DNA of 10,550 nt, taken from the NCBI GenBank assembly GCA_902536205.1, contig CACAWM010000020.1, positions 1-10,550 on the forward strand, given 5' to 3'. Under the pieces are notes generated by a model. It saw only the letters and a list, made by a program, of their open reading frames with translations, was not told the origin of the DNA and ran no database searches. The position numbers and the translations under genes are program-made. Of this stretch, positions 5,899 through 10,550 are shown one piece after another. This stretch comes from an uncultured Pelagibacteraceae bacterium (GTDB lineage Bacteria > Pseudomonadota > Alphaproteobacteria > Pelagibacterales > Pelagibacteraceae). The stretch's first letter is position 1, and every line of letters starts with the position of its first letter.

Positions 5899-7827
5899 AA
5901 TTTTATTCTCAACTAAGTCAGCTTTTATTTCATCTAAGATAACTGGATCATCTATTGTAGCTGGCATTTTATAAGGTTCATTATCAGCAATCTTTCTTAC
6001 TGTTCCTCTTAAAACTTTTCCTGATCTTGTTTTAGGTAATCTTTTTACTACAATGGCTATTTTAAAAGCTGCGACGGGACCTACTTTTTCTCTGACCATC
6101 TTTATACATTCACTGATTATATCTTTCTTATTTTTTGTAACTCCAGCTTTTAAAGCTAGTAAGCCGATTGGAAGTTGCCCTTTTAATTTATCAGCAATAC
6201 CTATAACAGCGCATTCTGCTACATCTTTATGCTCAGCTAGAACTTCCTCGATTGCTCCAGTTGACAATCTATGACCAGCAACATTTATAATGTCATCAGT
6301 TCTAGACATGATCCATACATAACCGTCTTCATCGATGTGTCCCGCATCATAAGTTTGATAATAACCAGGGTAAGTTGACATGTAGTTTTCTTTATATCTT
6401 TTATCAGCACCCCAAAGTGTAGGAAAGGTTCCAGGAGGAAGTGGAAGCTTTACAACTATATCTCCCATTTTTCCTGGACCCACTTCTTTACCTTCTGAAT
6501 TTAAAACTTTTAAATCATAACCCGGTACTGGTTTAAAAGCAGATCCATATTTAACTGGAAAGGATTCGATTCCAGTACAGTCAGATGTAATTGCCCAACT
6601 CGTTTCTGTTTGCCACCAATGATCTATCACAGGTGATTTGGATAATTTTTCAAACCATTTAATGGTGTCAGGATCGGCTCGCTCACCTGCTAAAAACAAT
6701 TTATCAAATTTACTTAAATCATATTTTTTAAAAAATTCACCGTTAGGATCTTCTTTCTTTATTGCTCTTATTGCCGTTGGAGCTGTAAAAAGTGATTTTA
6801 CCTTATGCTCAGATATAACTCTCCAAAAAACTCCAGCATCAGGTGTTCCAACTGGTTTTCCTTCAAATAAAACTGTAGTACATCCGTAAAATAAAGGAGC
6901 ATACACAATATAAGAGTGACCGACTATCCATCCAATATCACTTGCAGACCACCATACATCATCTTGATTGATGTTATAAATATTTTTCATTGTCCACTTC
7001 AAAGCAACGATATGCCCACCGATATCTCTCACAATTCCTTTTGGTAAACCCGTTGTTCCTGAAGTATAAAGTATATAAGCGTATTCATTAGCGTTCATTT
7101 TCTCACACTCCGCAGGTTTTGCATCTTTATGAGCATCTTCCCAAGTAATATCTATTTTAGAGTCAAGCTTTGCTTTATCTTTTTCTCTTTGGAAAATTAT
7201 ACATTTGTCTGGTTTATGATTTGCAAGCTCTAAAGCTTTGCTAACTAATGGTTTGTAGTGAACAGTTCTACCAGGTTCATAACCACACGAGGCTGTAACT
7301 AAAAGTTTTGCCTTAGAGTCATCTATTCTACTTGCAAGCTCATTTGCTGCAAAGCCGCCGAAGACAACAGAGTGAACTGCCCCGATTCTACCACATGCAA
7401 GCATAGCAATCACTGCCTCAGGTATCATTGGCATATAAATAATTACTCTGTCACCTTTGTTTACACCTTGATTTTTTAATGCTCCTGCAAACAAAGCAAC
7501 TTTATTCCTTAATTCGTTGTAAGTTATATTTTTTTTTATTCCAGTGATGGGACTATCGTATATGATTGCAAGTTTATTACCTCTACCTTCATCAATGTGT
7601 AAATCTAAAGCATTGTAACAAGTGTTTGTTACGCCATCCTCAAACCATTTGTAAAAAGGGGGGTTGTCAGTATTTAAAATTTTTGATGGTTTTTTGTACC
7701 AAAAAACGTTTTCTGAAATTTCTTTCCAAAAATCTTCCCTATTTTGAATAGATTTTTGATAAATTTCCTTATATTTTTGATTCAAATCATACCCCCTAAA
7801 AACTCTATTATTTCGAGAGTATTTCAT
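5887..7827 (-). CDS. prpE: Propionyl-CoA synthetase / short-chain acyl-CoA ligase (PrpE/ACSS3 type)
   Basis: This enzyme activates propionate (and probably acetate or other short acids) to the acyl-CoA through an acyl-AMP intermediate in the cytosol. I start it at the ATG at 7827 (646 aa). A 4-codon longer version would need a TTG start, and its bases GGGGA serve better as a Shine-Dalgarno 6 nt before the ATG. Adenylation motifs are YILYTSGTTGLPKG (251-264), DHWWQTETSW (402-411), TYDAGHIDEDGYVWIMSRTDD (within 492-512), INVAGHRLSTGAIEE (514-528) and PKTRSGKVLRG with catalytic Lys604 (598-608). The segment TASCGYEPGRTVHYKPL (178-194) and the C-terminal MPATIDDP are typical of PrpE/ACSS3 rather than Acs. 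Lys604 lies in the motif acetylated in many Acs/PrpE proteins. No prpBCD genes are next to it. True substrate range cannot be read from sequence. Confidence 0.92.
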   Translation of the reverse strand: MKYSRNNRVFRGYDLNQKYKEIYQKSIQNREDFWKEISENVFWYKKPSKILNTDNPPFYKWFEDGVTNTCYNALDLHIDEGRGNKLAIIYDSPITGIKKNITYNELRNKVALFAGALKNQGVNKGDRVIIYMPMIPEAVIAMLACGRIGAVHSVVFGGFAANELASRIDDSKAKLLVTASCGYEPGRTVHYKPLVSKALELANHKPDKCIIFQREKDKAKLDSKIDITWEDAHKDAKPAECEKMNANEYAYILYTSGTTGLPKGIVRDIGGHIVALKWTMKNIYNINQDDVWWSASDIGWIVGHSYIVYAPLFYGCTTVLFEGKPVGTPDAGVFWRVISEHKVKSLFTAPTAIRAIKKEDPNGEFFKKYDLSKFDKLFLAGERADPDTIKWFEKLSKSPVIDHWWQTETSWAITSDCTGIESFPVKYGSAFKPVPGYDLKVLNSEGKEVGPGKMGDIVVKLPLPPGTFPTLWGADKRYKENYMSTYPGYYQTYDAGHIDEDGYVWIMSRTDDIINVAGHRLSTGAIEEVLAEHKDVAECAVIGIADKLKGQLPIGLLALKAGVTKNKKDIISECIKMVREKVGPVAAFKIAIVVKRLPKTRSGKVLRGTVRKIADNEPYKMPATIDDPVILDEIKADLVENKILKL

Positions 7828-7945
7828 AAATATCCCCAAAAAAAAATAAAAAAACCAATAAAAATGCGGGTTTTTGCGAAAAAAAACGCTTCACTGTAAC
7901 TTTGTTTTTTACTATGTTCCCTCCAATTGCTCGGTGGCGGTTAGA

Positions 7946-7973
7946 TTTACCGTTTGTCTGAGTAGTTTATATA
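7946..7973 (+). promoter_or_regulatory. Candidate proteorhodopsin promoter
   Basis: TTTACC (7946-7951, 4 of 6) and TATATA (7968-7973) lie 16 bp apart; reading the -10 as 7970-7975 gives 18 bp. The start would lie near 7980, giving a leader of about 30 nt. The -10 sits inside the 18-bp palindrome. An alternative -10, TACTAT at 7910-7915, has no well-spaced -35 but would give a leader near 90 nt. The sequence alone does not decide between them. Confidence 0.35.
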
Positions 7974-7980
7974 TAAACTA
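7963..7980. repeat. 18-bp perfect palindrome in the proteorhodopsin promoter region
   Basis: TAGTTTATA (7963-7971) is followed directly by its exact reverse complement TATAAACTA (7972-7980), with no loop. The symmetry ends at 7962/7981. It is centred about 41 bp upstream of the proteorhodopsin ATG and covers the best -10 candidate. Such symmetry suits a dimeric DNA-binding regulator, but alternating AT sequences form palindromes easily. Confidence 0.6.
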
Positions 7981-8000
7981 AATAGAAAACTAAACAAACG

Positions 8001-8008
8001 AGGGAGGT
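8001..8008 (+). promoter_or_regulatory. Strong Shine-Dalgarno for proteorhodopsin
   Basis: AGGGAGGT contains GGAGGT, a full 6-nt complement to the 16S 3' end. The GGAGG core ends 5 nt before the ATG at 8013. It is by far the best ribosome-binding site in the window; most other genes here have weak or no Shine-Dalgarno. This fixes the proteorhodopsin start and implies high translation. Confidence 0.85.
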
Positions 8009-8012
8009 TTTC

Positions 8013-8783
8013 ATGAGTAAATTAAAAATGTTTGCACTAGCAACTGTTGCCGTATTGGGTTTAACAGGCTCTGCTAATGCAGCTACCCCTATGTTAGAGA
8101 CAGGAGATTTCGTAGGAATATCTTTCTGGCTTGTATCTATGGGTATGATCGCAACTACAGTATTCTTCTTTGCTGAAAGAAACACAGTAGCTGCATCATG
8201 GAGAACATCTTTAACAGTAGCTGGACTTGTAACTGGTGTTGCATTCGTTCACTACATGTATATGAGAGAAGTTTGGGTGACTACAGGTGATACGCCAACA
8301 GTATACAGATATATTGACTGGTTGATTACAGTGCCACTTCAAATGATCGAATTCTATCTAATCTTGGCAGCTGTAAGAAAAGTGCCAACTTCTATATTCT
8401 GGAAGCTATTAATTGGTTCATTAGTAATGTTAATCGGTGGATACTTAGGTGAAGCTGGTTATATTCAACCATTTGTAGGTTTCGTAATTGGAATGGCTGG
8501 ATGGATTTATATCTTGTTTGAAATATTCTCAGGTGAAGCTGGAACAATGGCGGCAAAAGCTGGTAACAAGGCTATGTCTACTGCTTTCAGTGCAATGAGA
8601 ATAATCGTAACTATTGGTTGGGCGATATATCCTTTAGGATATATTTTCGGTTACCTAACTGGTGGTGTTGATGCAAATGCTTTAAACATAATTTACAATT
8701 TAGCTGACTTTGTTAACAAGATCGCTTTCGGTCTAGTTATCTGGGCAGCAGCAATGCAAAACACAAGATTAGCATCTAGATAA
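8013..8783 (+). CDS. Proteorhodopsin, light-driven proton pump, blue-tuned
   Basis: A seven-helix, retinal-binding inner-membrane protein that exports protons in light. Residues 1-23 form a signal peptide with likely cleavage after ANA. Numbering is offset by +5 from green proteorhodopsin: the proton acceptor is Asp102 (D97), its partner His80 (H75), Arg99 (R94), the donor Glu113 (E108), the retinal Schiff-base lysine Lys236 (K231; codon 8718-8720), and the tuning position Gln110 (L/Q105; codon CAA at 8340-8342). D and E at acceptor and donor sites predict a proton pump rather than a sodium or chloride pump, and Gln predicts blue absorption. The 256-aa length is full. Codon use differs from neighbours: by hand count 12 of 17 Phe codons are TTC, against roughly 4 of 18 in the downstream reductase, consistent with high expression. 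No retinal-synthesis genes (crt, blh) lie in the window. Confidence 0.98.
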   Translation: MSKLKMFALATVAVLGLTGSANAATPMLETGDFVGISFWLVSMGMIATTVFFFAERNTVAASWRTSLTVAGLVTGVAFVHYMYMREVWVTTGDTPTVYRYIDWLITVPLQMIEFYLILAAVRKVPTSIFWKLLIGSLVMLIGGYLGEAGYIQPFVGFVIGMAGWIYILFEIFSGEAGTMAAKAGNKAMSTAFSAMRIIVTIGWAIYPLGYIFGYLTGGVDANALNIIYNLADFVNKIAFGLVIWAAAMQNTRLASR

Positions 8784-8803
8784 TAGATATTAATTTATAA
8801 AAT

Positions 8804-8841
8804 AAGGGCAGGTACGTTTTGTGTACTTGCCCTTTTTCTTT
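8804..8841 (+). terminator. Rho-independent terminator of proteorhodopsin
   Basis: A 12-bp stem (8804-8815 with 8823-8834, including one G-U pair) encloses the 7-nt loop GTTTTGT and runs into a T-rich tract (8833-8841, TTTTTCTTT type). It starts 20 nt after the proteorhodopsin stop. It is the only clear intrinsic terminator in the window and should largely separate proteorhodopsin from the ferredoxin genes. Confidence 0.92.
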
Positions 8842-8854
8842 AGATACTTATATT
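8827..8854 (+). promoter_or_regulatory. Candidate promoter for the small-ORF/ferredoxin/reductase genes
   Basis: TTGCCC (8827-8832, 4 of 6) lies within the 3' arm of the proteorhodopsin terminator. After 16 bp comes TATATT (8849-8854, 5 of 6). The start would be near 8861, one base before the small-ORF ATG at 8862, i.e. an essentially leaderless mRNA. No Shine-Dalgarno precedes that ATG. Confidence 0.35.
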
Positions 8855-8861
8855 TAAATTT

Positions 8862-8993
8862 ATGGAACTATCAAAACCTTATAAAGGAAAAGGAAAACGC
8901 AAAATTAAGAAAATGCCTTTTACGGTTAGAGGCTATATTTTATATTATGCTTTTTTTTGGATAGTAATTATTTCAATTTATCTAGCTCACTAA
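8862..8993 (+). CDS. Putative 43-aa basic single-pass membrane peptide coupled to ferredoxin
   Basis: I do not recognise a family. The ORF begins at ATG 8862 and its TAA (8991-8993) shares one base with the ferredoxin ATG (TAATG). This is a classic translational-coupling arrangement and the main reason to believe it is real. The product has a strongly basic N-terminus (Lys/Arg at 5, 8, 10, 12, 13, 14, 16, 17 and 23), including KGKGKRKIKK at 8-17, then an aromatic-rich hydrophobic helix at about 25-42 (ILYYAFFWIVIISIYLA). By the positive-inside rule the tail would be cytoplasmic, with the C-terminus across the membrane. A basic cytoplasmic tail could bind acidic partners such as the very acidic ferredoxin encoded next, or nucleic acid or lipid; this is speculation. 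It lies 21 nt after the proteorhodopsin terminator. Confidence 0.68.
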   Translation: MELSKPYKGKGKRKIKKMPFTVRGYILYYAFFWIVIISIYLAH

Positions 8994-9313
8994 TGGCAAA
9001 AATTATTTATAGAGATAATCTAGGAAACTCTAAAACTATAGAGGTGGAAAATGGTCTTTCTGTAATGGAGGGAGCGATCCAAAACGATATTCCTGGTATT
9101 GATGCTGATTGCGGTGGAGCTATGGCTTGCGCAACTTGCCATGTTTATGTCGAAGAAAATTGGTTTAATAAACTTGCAAAAGCAGAAGATGCAGAAGTAG
9201 ATATGATTGATATGGCTCATGAACCGAAAAGAAATAGTAGATTAAGCTGTCAAATAATAGTCAGCGATAAATTAGACGGTTTAGAAGTTACGACACCAGA
9301 AAAGCAATCCTGA
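8993..9313 (+). CDS. fdx: [2Fe-2S] ferredoxin, adrenodoxin/putidaredoxin type
   Basis: A soluble one-electron carrier of 106 aa. Cluster ligands are Cys40, Cys46, Cys49 and Cys86 in the pattern C-x5-C-x2-C-x36-C (DADCGGAMACATCHVYV and RLSCQIIV), which marks the adrenodoxin/ISC-type vertebrate-like ferredoxins and not plant-type ones. The C-terminal half is rich in Asp/Glu (AEDAEVDMIDMAHEP), the usual docking face for reductases. I start at ATG 8993: an upstream in-frame TTG at 8957 would add 12 unrelated residues from within the 43-aa ORF, and the ATG overlaps that ORF's stop by 1 nt. The stop TGA shares its A with the ATG of the next gene. It could be the ISC assembly ferredoxin or a dedicated partner of the adjacent reductase; no isc genes are nearby. 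Confidence 0.93.
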   Translation: MAKIIYRDNLGNSKTIEVENGLSVMEGAIQNDIPGIDADCGGAMACATCHVYVEENWFNKLAKAEDAEVDMIDMAHEPKRNSRLSCQIIVSDKLDGLEVTTPEKQS

Positions 9314-10329
9314 TGAAAAAAACAGATGTCATTATAATTGGGGCTGGACCAGTAGGCCTTTTCGCTGTTCATCAATTAGGTATAAAAGGTCTTAAAGCTG
9401 TTGTTATAGATAATCTAGATAAAGCAGGCGGGCAATGTATTGAACTGTATCCAGACAAACCAATCTATGATATCCCTGCAGTGCCCGAGTGCACCGGCGA
9501 AGAGCTTACTAAAAGATTACTTGAACAAATAAAACCTTTCAAAACTAAATTATATCTTAATAAAAGAGTTGAGGAAGTTCATCCTGAAAAAGGGAATTGG
9601 ATTGTAAAAACAAATAATAAAGAAGAGTTTATGGCTCCCAACATAATAATTGCGGGTGGAGTAGGTTCCTTCGAGCCTAGAAAAATTTCTTTAAAAGAGT
9701 GTGAAAAATTTGAGGGTAAATCTGTGTTTTATGCTGTCAGAAATAAAGATAATTTTAAAAATAAGAATATTTCAATTTTTGGAGGTGGTGACACAGCTTT
9801 AGATTGGACTCTAGAGCTTTCAAAATTTTCAAAAATAACATTAATTCATAGAAGAAATGAATTTAGAGGCGCACAACATACACTTTCAGAAATAAAAAAA
9901 TTAGAACAAGAGGGGAAGGTTTCTATAAAAACTCCTTGTCAAATAGACTCTCTAGAAAGCGAAAAAGAATTAAAATCAATAACCATAAAATACGATGATG
10001 GAAAAACTGAAAAAATTCCTACAGACGTTATTCTTGGTTTTTTTGGTTTAATTATGAAACTAGGCCCAATTGCGGAATGGGGTTTGAATATGAATAAAAA
10101 AACTATTGAAGTTAATCCAGAGAATTTTGAAACTAATAAAAAAGGAATATTTGCTACTGGCGATATATGTAGCTATCCAGGTAAATTAAGATTAATTCTA
10201 TCGGGATTTCACGAAGTAGCTCTCGCCTCTGTTGAGTGTTTTAAAAGAGCAAGACCTAATGAAAAATACAGATTTGAATTCACTACATCTTCTAAAACTA
10301 TTCAAGATAGATTAGGAAAAAATGATTGA
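9313..10329 (+). CDS. Ferredoxin-NADP+ reductase, type 2 (thioredoxin-reductase-like flavoprotein)
   Basis: An FAD- and NADP(H)-binding oxidoreductase of 338 aa that should exchange electrons between NADPH and ferredoxin in the cytosol. The FAD dinucleotide fold begins at VIIIGAGPVGLFA (6-18) and continues with the AGGQCIELYPDKPIYDIP stretch (38-55). The NADP fold has IFGGGDTALDW (155-165), followed by HRR (179-181), which contacts the 2'-phosphate. FATGDICSYPGKLRLI (280-295) closes the FAD site. The CxxC redox pair of true thioredoxin reductases is absent from the NADP domain, and the conserved YxVxxKxxF-like stretch around 140-148 replaces it. Hence trxB labels for such genes are probably wrong. 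The start overlaps the fdx stop by 1 nt, strong support for a reductase-ferredoxin pair. The 3' end overlaps the next gene by 8 nt. Confidence 0.93.
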   Translation: MKKTDVIIIGAGPVGLFAVHQLGIKGLKAVVIDNLDKAGGQCIELYPDKPIYDIPAVPECTGEELTKRLLEQIKPFKTKLYLNKRVEEVHPEKGNWIVKTNNKEEFMAPNIIIAGGVGSFEPRKISLKECEKFEGKSVFYAVRNKDNFKNKNISIFGGGDTALDWTLELSKFSKITLIHRRNEFRGAQHTLSEIKKLEQEGKVSIKTPCQIDSLESEKELKSITIKYDDGKTEKIPTDVILGFFGLIMKLGPIAEWGLNMNKKTIEVNPENFETNKKGIFATGDICSYPGKLRLILSGFHEVALASVECFKRARPNEKYRFEFTTSSKTIQDRLGKND

Positions 10330-10550
10330 GCTGCTTACCGCAGATACTCCAAATGGTAAGAAAATTTCCATAATGCTTGAGGAGATAAAATTTGATTACA
10401 AGGTAACAAAAATTAATATTTTAAAAGATGAGCAATTTTCGCCGGAATTTAAAAAACTTAGTCCTTTTAGTAAAACTCCAGTAATAATTGATCATGAAAA
10501 AAAAATAAGTATTTTCGAATCTGGCGCTATATTGATTTACCTAGGAGAAA
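10322..10550 (+). CDS. Glutathione S-transferase family protein, N-terminal part (truncated by window edge)
   Basis: Only the first 76 residues are visible, covering the thioredoxin-like glutathione-binding domain. The opening MIELLTADTPNGKKISIMLEE resembles the YfcG/YghU (Nu-class) group, which often has disulfide-bond reductase or peroxidase activity towards glutathione. Glutathione-contact features are the T-P-N-G start (8-12), the TPVII segment with the conserved cis-Pro53 (52-56), and E66-S67 in FESGAILIYL. The expected all-helical C-terminal domain lies beyond the window. The ATG at 10322 overlaps the reductase stop by 8 nt, so it belongs to the same run of coupled genes. A precise class or substrate cannot be given from a fragment. 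Confidence 0.88.
   Translation, partial: MIELLTADTPNGKKISIMLEEIKFDYKVTKINILKDEQFSPEFKKLSPFSKTPVIIDHEKKISIFESGAILIYLGE

Larger units (their letters stand above)
7828..8012. other. 185-bp divergent intergenic region between prpE and proteorhodopsin
   Basis: The largest non-coding interval apart from the tRNA-containing gap. The prpE-proximal half (7838-7890) is dominated by A-tracts separated by short GC islands and may be bent. The proteorhodopsin-proximal half holds a short inverted repeat CGGT-N7-ACCG (7938-7952), an 18-bp perfect palindrome (7963-7980), a direct repeat AAACTAAA (7975-7982 and 7987-7994) and the strong ribosome-binding site. No convincing prpE promoter was found. Confidence 0.7.

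Noticed and set aside
6053..6274. 73-codon plus-strand ORF inside prpE
   Set aside because: Antisense shadow of conserved acyl-CoA synthetase C-terminal motifs.
6638..6889. 83-codon plus-strand ORF inside prpE
   Set aside because: Antisense shadow of the adenylation domain; no independent signals.
7566..7751. 61-codon plus-strand ORF inside prpE
   Set aside because: Antisense shadow of the prpE N-terminal region without promoter or ribosome site.
7828..7839. 4-codon extension of prpE from a TTG at 7839
   Set aside because: The ATG at 7827 is preceded by GGGGA at suitable distance, and the extension would consume that site.
7872..7890. GCG-A8-CGC inverted repeat as a terminator or hairpin
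   Set aside because: Only three GC pairs around an A/T tract; too weak, and located between two divergent start codons where no terminator is needed.
7967..8185. 72-codon minus-strand ORF over the proteorhodopsin start
   Set aside because: Overlaps the strong ribosome site and signal peptide of an unambiguous gene; its hydrophobic start is the complement of the palindrome region.
8957..8992. 12-codon N-terminal extension of ferredoxin from a TTG
   Set aside because: The extension is translated from within the 43-aa ORF, has no family similarity, and a good ATG with a TAATG overlap lies at 8993.
9020..9220. 66-codon minus-strand ORF inside fdx
   Set aside because: Antisense to the ferredoxin cluster motif; the Cys and His content is complementary-strand artefact.
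8013..10329. Proteorhodopsin, ferredoxin and reductase as one simple operon
   Set aside because: A strong intrinsic terminator at 8804-8841 and a candidate promoter after it argue against a single uninterrupted transcript, although read-through is possible.

Overview
The window looks like a chromosomal segment of a streamlined, AT-rich marine alphaproteobacterium, most likely a SAR11/Pelagibacterales member. Four things point there: the low GC; the very tight packing, with 1-nt stop/start overlaps and three convergent gene pairs that overlap at their 3' ends; a proteorhodopsin with an alphaproteobacterial-type core; and the order proteorhodopsin, ferredoxin, thioredoxin-reductase-like flavoprotein, glutathione S-transferase, which I recall from Candidatus Pelagibacter ubique. 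The taxonomic call is inference from content, not from a search.

Layout. 1-1584: 3' portion of pyruvate phosphate dikinase (+). 1577-3401: nadA-nadC (-), the last two steps of de novo quinolinate/NAD synthesis, with no nadB between or beside them. 3463-3546: tRNA-Leu(GAG) (+), followed after 13 nt by a 39-codon membrane-peptide ORF (+). 3665-4546: a YgfZ/IBA57-type folate-binding Fe-S protein (-). 4585-5898: a class I dihydroorotase (+), divergent from ygfZ. 5887-7827: a PrpE/ACSS3-type propionyl-CoA synthetase (-). 7828-8012: a 185-bp regulatory interval with an 18-bp perfect palindrome and an exceptionally strong Shine-Dalgarno. 8013-8783: a blue-tuned proteorhodopsin (+), closed by a strong rho-independent terminator. 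8862-10550: a tightly overlapping series of a 43-aa membrane peptide, a [2Fe-2S] ferredoxin, a ferredoxin-NADP reductase (type 2) and a truncated glutathione S-transferase, all (+).

How the genes fit together. Proteorhodopsin supplies light-driven proton-motive force. The ferredoxin and reductase downstream form a self-contained electron-transfer pair between NADP(H) and [2Fe-2S] protein. The GST adds a thiol/detoxification flavour. A terminator separates proteorhodopsin from the redox genes, so they need not share one transcript. The other genes are core metabolism (PEP/pyruvate interconversion, NAD, pyrimidine, short acyl-CoA, Fe-S maintenance).

The least explained elements are two short membrane-peptide ORFs (3560-3679 and 8862-8993) and the structured leader in front of proteorhodopsin. 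I see no mobile elements, CRISPR arrays, prophage genes or defence systems, and no gene-free stretch longer than 300 bases.
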